Positions 6,508 through 14,608 are shown, numbered from the stretch's first letter. The stretch is DNA of 15,207 nucleotides from Porphyromonadaceae bacterium UBA7176 (GCA_002491245.1 DKVO01000002.1:38757-53963); one strand, 5' to 3'. Notes: generated from the letters alone by a model not told the origin. Translations and numbers: made by a program.

Positions 6508-8766
6508 TTAGTCTTCTTTGCGAGGAGCGCGGTCGCCATCACGGCGCGGACCACGGCGTTCTCCATCGCGACGGGGGCCACGGTCGCCACGGGGGCGGTC
6601 GCCATCACGGCGCGGACCACGATCACCACGGGGTTTGCGTTCGGGCTCTACCCAGCCTTCGGGCTTGGGCAGGAGGGCACGCATAGACAGACGGTATTTG
6701 CCGGTCTTGGGATCGATCTCGATGAGTTTGACCTGCACTTTGTCGCCTTCCTTGAGTCCGCTGGCAGCCATGTCTTCGAGACGCTCCCAGGCGATTTCGC
6801 TGATGTGGAGCAGACCGTCGCGGTGGGGCATGAACTCTACGAACGCACCGAAGTCCATGATTGAGCGTACGGTGCCGTCGTATACTTTGCCTTCTTCAGG
6901 CAACTCGACGATAGCGTTGATCATGGCGAGAGCCTTGTCGATGCTGGCCTTGTTTGCAGCGGCGACTTCGATATATCCGCCTTCGGGTATTTCGTCGATC
7001 GATACGGTTGCGCCACTCTCTTCCTGTATGCCTTGGATGATCTTTCCGCCCGGGCCAATAACTGCACCGATAAGCTCTTTGGGAATGATCATGGTGACGA
7101 TACGCGGCACGTGGGGTTTGTAGTCCTCGCGCGGAGCAGGGATTGTGTTCTCGATGATGTCGAGGATGTGCATACGGCCTTCACGGGCCTGGTTGAGGGC
7201 GTTCTCGAGGATTTCGTAGCTGAGGCCGTCGCACTTGATGTCCATCTGAGTGGCAGTGATACCGTTGCGAGTGCCGGTGACTTTGAAGTCCATGTCGCCG
7301 AGGTGGTCTTCGTCGCCGAGGATATCGCTCAGGATAGCATATTTGGTGCCATCGCTGATGAGACCCATAGCGATGCCGCTGACGGGGCGTTTCATCTTCA
7401 CACCTGCATCGAGGAGGGCGAGGGTGCCGGCGCATACGGTTGCCATCGACGAAGAGCCGTTAGACTCGAGGATGTCGCTGACGATGCGGCATACATAGGG
7501 GAAATCGTCGGGGAACATGCGCTTGAGGGCGCGATGGGCGAGGTTGCCGTGGCCGATCTCGCGACGACCTACGCCACGCTGGGGTTTGGCTTCGCCTGTG
7601 GAGAAGGGAGGAAAGTTGTAGTGGAGGAGGAAGCGCTCGGAAGTCTGGTTGAGAACTTCGTCGACCATCTTTTCGTCGAGTTTTGTGCCGAGAGTGGCTG
7701 TTGCGAGTGCCTGAGTCTCGCCACGGGTAAAGACAGCCGATCCGTGAGGGCCGGGGAGGTAGTCGACCTCACACCAGATAGGACGTATCTCGGTTGTCTT
7801 GCGGCCGTCGAGACGTACACCTTCGTCGAGGACGCAGCGGCGCATGGCCTCTTTCTCGACGTCGTGGTAGTAGCGCTTGACGAGGGGAGCTTTTTCTTCG
7901 CGCTCTTCTTCGGGAAGCGATTCGATGTAGTCGTTGCAGATAGCGTCGAAGCTTTCCTGACGCCAGTGTTTGTCGGCGCAACCGGCTTTTGCGATTGCGT
8001 AGGCGCGGTCGTAGCACTTTGCTTTAACGTCGGCACGGAGGTCTTCGTCGTTAACTTCGTGGCAGTAGTCGCGCTTTACGGTCTTTCCGGCTTCTTCGGC
8101 GAGTTCAATCTGAGCCGTGCAGAGCACTTTGATGGCAGCGTGGGCCTGACGGAGAGCTTCGAGGAGGTCGGCTTCGCTAACCTCGTTCATTTCGCCCTCG
8201 ACCATCATGATGTTGTCGTATGTAGCACCGACCATGAGTTCCATGTCGGCTTTCTTGAGCTGCTCGAAAGTGGGATCGATTACAAATTTGCCATCGACAC
8301 GGGCAACACGAACTTCACCGATAGGACCGTTGAATGGTATGTCGCTCACAGCGATGGCAGCCGAGGCAGCGAGACCAGCGAGGCAATCGGGTGCATCGAC
8401 ACCGTCGGCAGAGTATAGAGTGATGTTGACGAATGTATCAGCGTGATAATTGTCGGGGAAGAGAGGACGCAAGACGCGGTCGACGAGTCGGGCGGTGAGC
8501 ACTTCATAGTCGCCAGCACGACCTTCTCTCTTGAGGAAACCACCGGGGAAACGGCCGGCAGCCGAAAATTTTTCTTTGTATTCAACCTGCAGGGGCATGA
8601 AATCTACACCTTCTCCCGCTTCTTTGGCCGACACGACCGTTGCGAGGAGCATGGTGTTGCCCATGCGCACCTCAACCGCTCCATCCGCTTGCTTGGCCAG
8701 CTTGCCGGTCTCGATAGTTATCTCCCGGCCGTCAGGCAGCGTGATGGTTTTTTTAAAGATATTCAT
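6508..8766 (-). CDS. pnp: Polyribonucleotide nucleotidyltransferase (PNPase)
   Basis: PNPase is a trimeric 3'-to-5' phosphorolytic exoribonuclease that degrades and tails RNA. With the start at 8766 (MNIFKKTITLPDG) the protein has 752 residues. It contains two RNase PH domains with an all-helical linker. The second RNase PH domain carries GDEDHLGDMDFK, whose Asp485 and Asp491 correspond to the metal-binding E. coli Asp486 and Asp492. A KH domain (about 555-615, IGPGGK), an S1 domain (about 625-697, DFGAFVEF) and a basic tail (about 705-752) follow. The reading frame stays open to a codon at 8883, but the promoter -7 box at 8804-8811 puts transcription start near 8797, leaving 8766 as the only sensible start. 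The tail is made of R-x-D-G/G-D-R-G-P-R-R units, unlike the shorter tail of E. coli, and probably adds RNA or protein contacts. The gene is monocistronic, with its own promoter and terminator. Confidence 0.98.
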   Translation of the reverse strand: MNIFKKTITLPDGREITIETGKLAKQADGAVEVRMGNTMLLATVVSAKEAGEGVDFMPLQVEYKEKFSAAGRFPGGFLKREGRAGDYEVLTARLVDRVLRPLFPDNYHADTFVNITLYSADGVDAPDCLAGLAASAAIAVSDIPFNGPIGEVRVARVDGKFVIDPTFEQLKKADMELMVGATYDNIMMVEGEMNEVSEADLLEALRQAHAAIKVLCTAQIELAEEAGKTVKRDYCHEVNDEDLRADVKAKCYDRAYAIAKAGCADKHWRQESFDAICNDYIESLPEEEREEKAPLVKRYYHDVEKEAMRRCVLDEGVRLDGRKTTEIRPIWCEVDYLPGPHGSAVFTRGETQALATATLGTKLDEKMVDEVLNQTSERFLLHYNFPPFSTGEAKPQRGVGRREIGHGNLAHRALKRMFPDDFPYVCRIVSDILESNGSSSMATVCAGTLALLDAGVKMKRPVSGIAMGLISDGTKYAILSDILGDEDHLGDMDFKVTGTRNGITATQMDIKCDGLSYEILENALNQAREGRMHILDIIENTIPAPREDYKPHVPRIVTMIIPKELIGAVIGPGGKIIQGIQEESGATVSIDEIPEGGYIEVAAANKASIDKALAMINAIVELPEEGKVYDGTVRSIMDFGAFVEFMPHRDGLLHISEIAWERLEDMAASGLKEGDKVQVKLIEIDPKTGKYRLSMRALLPKPEGWVEPERKPRGDRGPRRDGDRPRGDRGPRRDGERRGPRRDGDRAPRKED
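6529..6621 (-). repeat. Repeats encoding the Arg-Asp-Gly-rich PNPase tail
   Basis: A 27-nt sequence occurs identically at 6529-6555 and 6595-6621, 66 bases (22 codons) apart, with shorter related units between. On the coding strand they spell RGPRRDGDR-type units. This is internal tandem expansion of a low-complexity basic tail; the in-frame spacing shows selection on the protein. Confidence 0.8.
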
Positions 8767-8803
8767 AAATGTCTGATATAATTGTATTTTCTCGAAAATC
8801 ATG

Positions 8804-8835
8804 CAAAGATAAGCAAAATTTGCGGTATCGGCAAA
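8804..8835 (-). promoter_or_regulatory. pnp: Promoter of pnp
   Basis: On the minus strand, TTTG (8835-8832) is followed by 20 bases and then TATCTTTG (8811-8804), a full match to the Bacteroidota -33/-7 promoter (TTTG, TAnnTTTG). Transcription would start near 8797, giving a leader of about 30 nt before the ATG at 8766. This decides the start codon of pnp. Confidence 0.85.
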
Positions 8836-8865
8836 TTTATGTTTACCAGGGCTTTCGGGGTATAC

Positions 8866-8890
8866 GAAACGGGCGGTTTGCACCGCCCGT
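8866..8890 (-). terminator. Terminator of the GH43 gene
   Basis: On the minus strand, ACGGGCGG pairs with CCGCCCGT around a six-base loop (8869-8890; 8 bp, mostly G-C), followed by TT and C. It lies 21 bases after the GH43 stop and before the pnp promoter. The T-tract is short, so efficiency may be moderate. Confidence 0.75.
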
Positions 8891-8911
8891 CCACGTATTG
8901 TCTGAGAATGT

Positions 8912-9943
8912 TTACTTCTTGTTGATGACCGGTTTCTCGGCAGTTACCGAAGGTGATCCACCGGCAACGAAAGGCCAACCGTCGCTGTCCCATTCGACTT
9001 TGTCGAGGTATATCTTGCGTCCGGCATTGGGATTGAAGCGGTCGTAGCCGTGGTAGAGCATCCAGGTGTTGCCGGCATCGTCGAGGACGAAGTTGGCGTT
9101 GTGACCCGGGCCGGCTACGTTCTTACTGCCGCTGAGCATGAGTTCGAACTTATTGTCGAGGGCTTTTTCGCCGTTGCGGTTGACATACGGGCCGTGGAGG
9201 TCTTTCGAACGGGCAACCACGACGTGGTATGTAGAGTTGGCACCTTCGCAGCAAGAGCCGCCAGAACCGACGAGGTAGTAGTAGTCGCCACGTTTGTAGA
9301 TGTTAGTGCCTTCGGAGTATCCACCTGCAATCTTGAACTTCTCAGCACCGGGAGCCAGTTTGAGGCCGTCGGCGGTGAGCTCGATGCCGTATATGCCGTG
9401 GAAAGAGCCCCAGAACATGTAGTTTTTGCCGTCTTCGGAGAAGATTACGGGGTCGATACTGTTCTGGACGCCAATCTCGCGGCTTATGAACATCTTACCA
9501 TGATCGATGAACGGGCCGGTGGGTTTGTCGGACGATGCGACACCGATGCCGCAATCCCATTCGCCACCCCATACCGACATGGAGTAGTAGAGAAGATATT
9601 TGTCGCCGATTTTCTGGATATCGGGAGCCCATACGCCACCGTTGGTAACGAATGAAGGACGTGTCTCGAATACTTTTCCGACAAGGTTCCAGTTCACCAG
9701 GTCGGTTGATTTGAATACGGGAGTGTAGCCGATGTCCTCGGTTCCGTAGAGATAGTATGTTCCATCGTCGTCGCGCAGGACAGTGGGATCAGGCACACTG
9801 CGGTTGATAACAGGGTTGCGGTAAGATTTTTCTTTTTCGATAACCGGGGAGTTTCCGCCACCGTTATCGTCGTCGTCGCCACCGCAGGCAGTGAACGAGA
9901 ATGCGGCGACAAGCATCGCCAGAAGAATTTTGGATGTTTTCAT
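8912..9943 (-). CDS. GH43-family arabinanase/arabinosidase-like surface lipoprotein
   Basis: This 343-residue protein (from the ATG at 9943) is an inverting glycoside hydrolase of family 43, five-bladed beta-propellers that act mostly on alpha-L-arabinans and xylosides. The three GH43 acidic residues are visible: the base Asp52 in VPDPT, the pKa modulator Asp164 in SIDPV and the acid Glu211 in SEGTN. GPGHN (His281), which coordinates calcium in endo-arabinanases, and the ending RKIYLDKVEW plus DGWPFV also fit. The signal peptide ends FTAC, making Cys20 the lipidated residue. It is followed by GGDDDD, an acidic stretch like the Bacteroidota lipoprotein surface-export signal, so the enzyme is probably cell-surface. 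A GTG at 9976 would extend the frame by 11 residues, but it overlaps the -7 box. Divergent from the GH36-GDPD gene. Exact substrate not determinable; arabinan is the best guess. Confidence 0.9.
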   Translation of the reverse strand: MKTSKILLAMLVAAFSFTACGGDDDDNGGGNSPVIEKEKSYRNPVINRSVPDPTVLRDDDGTYYLYGTEDIGYTPVFKSTDLVNWNLVGKVFETRPSFVTNGGVWAPDIQKIGDKYLLYYSMSVWGGEWDCGIGVASSDKPTGPFIDHGKMFISREIGVQNSIDPVIFSEDGKNYMFWGSFHGIYGIELTADGLKLAPGAEKFKIAGGYSEGTNIYKRGDYYYLVGSGGSCCEGANSTYHVVVARSKDLHGPYVNRNGEKALDNKFELMLSGSKNVAGPGHNANFVLDDAGNTWMLYHGYDRFNPNAGRKIYLDKVEWDSDGWPFVAGGSPSVTAEKPVINKK

Positions 9944-9975
9944 GGTTTCCGATATTTTGGTTTTGGTTTTGCGCA

Positions 9976-9983
9976 CAAAGATA
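9976..9983 (-). promoter_or_regulatory. -7 box of the GH43 gene promoter
   Basis: TATCTTTG on the minus strand is identical to the pnp -7 box and a full match to TAnnTTTG. Start of transcription would fall near 9969, so the ATG at 9943 is the first usable start. No clean TTTG -33 element lies at the standard distance (TTTAC at 10009-10005 is the nearest), which may mean the promoter needs an activator. Confidence 0.7.
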
Positions 9984-10055
9984 CAAAATATTCTGATATG
10001 GTATGTAAAAGCATCAAAATTTAATTTCCCAGGATATTATTAACGAAATAATGCG

Positions 10056-10063
10056 TAACTTAG
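10056..10063 (+). promoter_or_regulatory. Possible -7 box for the GH36-GDPD operon
   Basis: TAACTTAG differs by one base from TAnnTTTG and lies 32 bases before the ATG at 10096, the same distance and same TTAG variant as the candidate before the other GH36-like gene (3829-3836). No -33 box is evident. The shared variant could mark a common regulated promoter type, or be chance in AT-rich DNA. Confidence 0.3.
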
Positions 10064-10095
10064 CGAAAAAAATTAGCCAACCTTAAACCTATCGG

Positions 10096-12921
10096 ATGAA
10101 AACCATCAAAACAGTTCTTGCGAGTATACTTGCCACGGTGTCGCTCAGCGCGATGGCCAAAGGTGAGATGATTGTAGTGGAGACCGCCGACAATGCCCTG
10201 GTATACAAAGTCGGGGATAACGGACGCCTGTACCAGTCGTACCTCGGGTCGCGCCTCAACGGCACCAAAGATTACCAAAACCTTCCGACCGGCACCGAAG
10301 CCTATCTGACACACGGCATGGAAGATTATTTTGAGCCGGCACTCCATATCAACCGCAGCGACGGCAACTCGTCGACGCTTCTGAAATACAAGTCGCACAG
10401 CACAGACAGCATCGATGGCGCCAAAGTGACCTCAATATCGCTTGCCGACCCGGTGTATGGCGATGAGGTGACTCTTAAAATCGCCGCCTACGGCCCCGAG
10501 AATGTGTTCAAGACCTGGGCTGAAATCAAAAACAACGGCAAGACACCTGTAGAGCTCGAGAAATATGCCTCGGCGATGCTGCACCTTGACGCGCCGGCAT
10601 ACTATCTGACACAGTTCACGGGCGAATGGGCTGATGAGGCCAATATGCTCACCCAAGCTCTCCATATGGGCAAGAAGGTGCTTGACTCCAAGCTGGGGTC
10701 GCGCGCGACGATGCAGACTTTGCCATTCTTCCAGCTATCACTTGGCGACAAGGCAACTGAGACCTCGGGAGAAGTGCTCACCGGCACTCTGGGATGGCTC
10801 GGCAACTTCCGCTTCACTTTCGAGGTCGACCAAAACGGCAAGCTCCGTGTAATCAGTGGCATCAACCCGTATTTCTCGTCTTATCCATTGGCAAAGGGCG
10901 AGACTTTTGTGACGCCGGAGTTTATCTTCACCTTCAGCGACAAGGGAACGGGCGAGGCTTCGCGCAACTTCCACGACTGGGCACGCCGCCATCAGGTGAA
11001 AGACGGCATGGGCGACCGCATGACGATATACAACAACTGGGAGGCGACTCAATTTGACTTCGACCAAAAGAGCCTGACAGAGCTTATCGCCAAGGCCAAG
11101 GATCTTGGAGTGGATATGTTCTTGCTCGACGACGGATGGTTCGGCAACAAGTATCCGCGCCACAGCGACACGCAGGGTCTTGGCGACTGGGAGGAGACCA
11201 AGTCGAAACTGCCCGACGGCATCAAGGCTCTCACCGACGCGGCTAAGGCCAACGACATCAAGTTCGGCCTCTGGATTGAGCCGGAGATGGTGAACCCGAA
11301 ATCGGAACTGTACGAAAAGCATAAAGACTGGGTGATCACACTGCCCAACCGCGATGAATACTATTTCCGCAACCAGCTCGTCCTCGATATGTCCAACCCG
11401 AAAGTCCAGGACTATGTTTTTGATATCGTTGACGGTCTTATGACAAGATTTCCGGATATCGCCTACTTCAAATGGGATTGCAACAGCCCTATCACGAATA
11501 TCTATTCGAACTACGAAGGCAAAAATCAGACGAAGCTGTATGTAGACCATGTGCGCGGTCTGTACAATGTGCTTGACCGTATCGCGGCGAAATATCCCGA
11601 CCTGCCCATGATGCTCTGCTCAGGTGGCGGCGGCCGTGCCGACTACAGCGGTCTGAAGTACTTCACCGAAATGTGGCCCAGCGACAACACGAACCCAGTG
11701 GAACGCCTGTATATCCAATGGGGTATGTCGCAAATCTTCCCGGCGAAGGTACAGTGTGCCCACGTGACCGACTGGAGCCGCGAGATGCCGATAAAATTCC
11801 GCGCCAATGTTGCCATGATGGGTAAATATGGCTTTGACCTCCCCCTTGACAAACAAAGCGCCGGCGACCTTGCTTACTGCAAGGCATCGCTCAAAACTTA
11901 TGCCGACATCAAACCGCTTGTGCTCGATGGCGACCGCTACGGTCTTGTGTCGCCTTACGGAAGCAACCACACAGCTACGATGTATGTGGGCAAGGACCGC
12001 CGCCGTGCGGTGGTGTTCGCATTCGATATCCATCCCCGTTACGCAGAACGGCTGAATAATGTGAAGTTACAGGGCCTTGATCCGGATCTCAAATACAGTG
12101 TCCGTGAAATTGACCGCTACGATGGCAAGGCCGGCGAGGTGAAATCGTACTCGGGTTGCTATCTTATGACTGTCGGATTGCCTTTGTTTACACGGGGAAA
12201 CCTGTCGTCGAGGGTATATGAGTTGAAGGCTATGCCTGCAATTGTGGCGCACCGCGGTTTCCATGAGACCGAAGGGTCGGCACAGAACTCTATCCGCTCG
12301 CTTGTGAAGGCCGACTCTATCGGTGCCGACGGTTGCGAATTCGATGTTTGGCTGTCGGCTGACAGTGTCCTTTATGTGAACCACGACCCGTCGTTCGGCG
12401 GTCATGTGCTTGAAACAACATCGAGTGCGGTTCTTGACACACTGCGGCTTGCCAATGGTGAAGCTCTTCCTCGCCTGGAGGCCTATCTGGATACGGCGAC
12501 CACGCTTGGCATCGACCTGGTGTTCGAGTTGAAGGAGCATAAGAACAAGGCTCATGAGAACCTTGCAGTAGACATGTCGATCGCCATGATCGCCGACAAG
12601 GGTCTTACTGACCGGACGACATATATCACGTTCTCACGCAACGCTCTCGAGCGTTTTATCGCCCTGTCGGGCCGTCCGGTCTATTTCCTCTCCGGCATGG
12701 ACCCGGACGAACTCAAGGCTACGGGAGCAACCGGCGCCGACTATCACATCGGCGAGTTCCGCAATCATCCAGACTGGATAGGACGCCTGCACTCTTACGG
12801 GATGCCTGTCAATGTGTGGACGGTCAACTCTCCGGCGGACCTGAAAGAATGTGTCGAAATGGGTGTTGATTTCATAACGACCAACAACCCCATCGGGGCT
12901 ATGGCCGAAGCAGCGAAGTAA
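10096..12921 (+). CDS. Fusion: secreted GH36 alpha-galactosidase + glycerophosphodiester phosphodiesterase
   Basis: The 941 residues contain two complete enzymes. A signal peptide (1-21, ending SAMA) directs export. Residues about 25-710 are a standard GH36 alpha-galactosidase: N-terminal beta-sandwich, TIM barrel with LLDDGWFG, GLWIEPEMV, FKWDCN (nucleophile Asp461), CSGGGGR and WPSDNT (acid/base Asp530), and a C-terminal beta domain ending LFTRGNLSSRVYEL. From about 714 a GDPD domain starts with almost no linker: AHRG (His719), CEFD (metal ligands Glu748 and Asp750), NHDP (catalytic His763) and FELKEH (metal ligand Glu811), ending VNVWTVNSPADL and DFITTNNP. The usual PENT after HRG is AQNS. 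All key residues of both enzymes are present. GDPDs hydrolyse glycerophosphodiesters to glycerol phosphate and an alcohol. An in-frame ATG at 12232 (Met713) marks the junction, but no stop separates the halves. The EptA-like gene follows after 19 bp, probably as an operon. Confidence 0.93.
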   Translation: MKTIKTVLASILATVSLSAMAKGEMIVVETADNALVYKVGDNGRLYQSYLGSRLNGTKDYQNLPTGTEAYLTHGMEDYFEPALHINRSDGNSSTLLKYKSHSTDSIDGAKVTSISLADPVYGDEVTLKIAAYGPENVFKTWAEIKNNGKTPVELEKYASAMLHLDAPAYYLTQFTGEWADEANMLTQALHMGKKVLDSKLGSRATMQTLPFFQLSLGDKATETSGEVLTGTLGWLGNFRFTFEVDQNGKLRVISGINPYFSSYPLAKGETFVTPEFIFTFSDKGTGEASRNFHDWARRHQVKDGMGDRMTIYNNWEATQFDFDQKSLTELIAKAKDLGVDMFLLDDGWFGNKYPRHSDTQGLGDWEETKSKLPDGIKALTDAAKANDIKFGLWIEPEMVNPKSELYEKHKDWVITLPNRDEYYFRNQLVLDMSNPKVQDYVFDIVDGLMTRFPDIAYFKWDCNSPITNIYSNYEGKNQTKLYVDHVRGLYNVLDRIAAKYPDLPMMLCSGGGGRADYSGLKYFTEMWPSDNTNPVERLYIQWGMSQIFPAKVQCAHVTDWSREMPIKFRANVAMMGKYGFDLPLDKQSAGDLAYCKASLKTYADIKPLVLDGDRYGLVSPYGSNHTATMYVGKDRRRAVVFAFDIHPRYAERLNNVKLQGLDPDLKYSVREIDRYDGKAGEVKSYSGCYLMTVGLPLFTRGNLSSRVYELKAMPAIVAHRGFHETEGSAQNSIRSLVKADSIGADGCEFDVWLSADSVLYVNHDPSFGGHVLETTSSAVLDTLRLANGEALPRLEAYLDTATTLGIDLVFELKEHKNKAHENLAVDMSIAMIADKGLTDRTTYITFSRNALERFIALSGRPVYFLSGMDPDELKATGATGADYHIGEFRNHPDWIGRLHSYGMPVNVWTVNSPADLKECVEMGVDFITTNNPIGAMAEAAK

Positions 12922-12940
12922 CGCGGCAAGAGAGACGGAC

Positions 12941-14608
12941 ATGAAGATTTTTGCCACTCCGGCTTCACGGATGTTGTGGGTTGCGATGTTCGTGCTCTCT
13001 GTAGCCGGCTTGATTGATGTCGCCTTTGCTCCGGTATTCGGCTTCTCTACTTTCGAGCGAGCGCTTTTCCTGATATCGGTGAGCTCGCTGAGTGCCACGG
13101 TGTCGATGTTGCTTTGCACCGTGGCCTGGCGTTTCCGAGCCGGACGCGTAGCGGCATCAATCTTAGTGTTTTTGTCGGCCTCATTGGCTATTATCAACGC
13201 TACCGGCTATTTACTTTACGGTTTCGGCATTTCGCGCAAGCTGATAGGATTATTCGCACAGACAAACTCGGGTGAGGTCGGGGAGTTTATCCCGGATCTT
13301 CTGCGCAACCTTGCATCAGGAGTGCAAACTCCGGTCTTCTGGGGGTGTATTGCGGTGATAACCGCATTGTTCATATCCGCACGGTATGCCCACCCGAAAA
13401 TATTTGCTGTCGGAACGCTGGTGTTGAGCTGCATAGGTCTTTGCGACTATACAGTGTTTGCCCTGAACAACCAAACCGGACGCACAAGTATCTGCATCTT
13501 GTTGCGCACGGCCAAATATATCCAAGGGCAATCCTCGGACAACCGCAAGATGCAGGAGTACATCGCTAACCGCACCCGTCTGCCACAGTCCGATAGCGTG
13601 AGTTCGCAGCATCGAGCCACGACCGTGGCTGTGATTGTGGGAGAGTCGGCCAACAAGTCAAGTCTCTCCATTTATGGCTATCCACTGCCGACAAGCCCAT
13701 ATATGGATATGTGGCGAGACAGTCTTTTTGTGCTGACAGATGCTTTGGCATCGTCGCAGATAACGTATCCCAATCTTGAGAGGCTGCTGTCGTTCCAATC
13801 GGACCTCTCGGAAGAAGGCGACACCTACAAATATCCGGCACTCTTCGACCTCTTCAACGCTGCCGGTTATAAGTCATATTGGCTATCGAACCAAGAGCGA
13901 GTCTCCGACTGGAACCTTGCCGTAAGTGCCTTGACATCGGCGGCTACAGTAGAGAAATACGTCGGGATGGAGTATATCGACGATACTATGCTAGCGAACT
14001 CCACTACCGACGAGGCGTTGCTTCCGGAAGCTCGCAAAGCTTTTGCCGATACATGTGCCAATAAGCTTGTGATGCTGCACCTGATGGGGTCGCACATACA
14101 ATATGACCAACGCTATCCGACCGACCGGCGGTATTTCACAGCAGACAGTGTCCTTCGCCATATCCACAAACCGTGGCTCGACCGGAATAAGGCAGAGATT
14201 GTGGCGCAATATGCCAATTCGATCCGTTTCACGGATTCGATATGGCATGAGGTGGCCTCAGAAATCGCCGGTATGCCGGGGCCGGCTGTTTTGGTCTATC
14301 TCTCCGACCACGGTGAGAATGTCTATGAAAACGGCAATTACCGCCGCCGGACGCGTCAAAATACGAAAATACCGTTTGTAATTTATGCCAACAGGGCGTA
14401 CAGAGAACAAAATCCGGAAATAATCGAGGCTATAAGGCGAGGGATAGACCGGCCGTTCTCGTCATCGGCCCTTGTGTATATTATCAGTACCCTTACGGGC
14501 ACGAACCACCCGACGCTCTATAATGGGAATGACGATCCGCTGTCGGACTCTTTTGTGGAGAGGGTGCGCTATGTTGATGGAGAGGTGTTACGTCCGGAAA
14601 CTCACTGA
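12941..14608 (+). CDS. EptA-like phosphoethanolamine (or phosphoglycerol) transferase, inner membrane
   Basis: This 555-residue protein has five likely TM segments (about 10-32, 38-62, 68-95, 130-148 and 151-170) and then a periplasmic alkaline-phosphatase/sulfatase-fold domain. That is the layout of EptA-type enzymes, which move phosphoethanolamine from phospholipid to lipid A or glycans. Visible catalytic landmarks are VIVGESANKSSLSIYGY (metal ligand Glu235), the expected nucleophile Thr275 in SQITYPNL, HLMGSH (380-385) and LSDHGE (Asp456, His457). In EptA a further substrate-binding His precedes a Pro near the end; the matching place here reads NTKIPFVIY, with Lys. The donor headgroup could therefore be different, such as phosphoglycerol. 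It starts 19 bp after the GH36-GDPD gene. Its last 19 codons lie inside a repeat that recurs at 15020, so the C-terminus coincides with a duplicated segment. Family assignment is firm; the acceptor is unknown. Confidence 0.9.
   Translation: MKIFATPASRMLWVAMFVLSVAGLIDVAFAPVFGFSTFERALFLISVSSLSATVSMLLCTVAWRFRAGRVAASILVFLSASLAIINATGYLLYGFGISRKLIGLFAQTNSGEVGEFIPDLLRNLASGVQTPVFWGCIAVITALFISARYAHPKIFAVGTLVLSCIGLCDYTVFALNNQTGRTSICILLRTAKYIQGQSSDNRKMQEYIANRTRLPQSDSVSSQHRATTVAVIVGESANKSSLSIYGYPLPTSPYMDMWRDSLFVLTDALASSQITYPNLERLLSFQSDLSEEGDTYKYPALFDLFNAAGYKSYWLSNQERVSDWNLAVSALTSAATVEKYVGMEYIDDTMLANSTTDEALLPEARKAFADTCANKLVMLHLMGSHIQYDQRYPTDRRYFTADSVLRHIHKPWLDRNKAEIVAQYANSIRFTDSIWHEVASEIAGMPGPAVLVYLSDHGENVYENGNYRRRTRQNTKIPFVIYANRAYREQNPEIIEAIRRGIDRPFSSSALVYIISTLTGTNHPTLYNGNDDPLSDSFVERVRYVDGEVLRPETH

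Noticed and set aside
6435..6864. Plus-strand ORFs rich in His, Gly and Arg near 6435-6864
   Set aside because: They are antisense to the repetitive PNPase tail; the apparent His/Gly repeats come from the Arg-Asp-Gly codons on the other strand.
7033..8418. Long plus-strand open frame (461 codons) opposite pnp
   Set aside because: It is exactly antisense to conserved PNPase codons, has a Val/Ala/Glu/Asp-biased composition without domain motifs, and is explained by codon bias of the real gene.
8767..8883. N-terminal extension of PNPase by 39 residues
   Set aside because: The extension covers the pnp promoter and the edge of the GH43 terminator, and PNPase homology starts at MNIFKKTITL (8766).
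9944..9976. GTG start at 9976 for the GH43 gene
   Set aside because: It overlaps the -7 box TATCTTTG (9976-9983), so it would not be in the mRNA; the signal peptide begins properly at 9943.
12232..12921. GDPD as a separate gene starting at the ATG at 12232
   Set aside because: The frame is continuous with GH36, no stop or leader lies between, and a separate start here would lack the signal peptide needed for a periplasmic enzyme. Internal initiation is not excluded but has no support.
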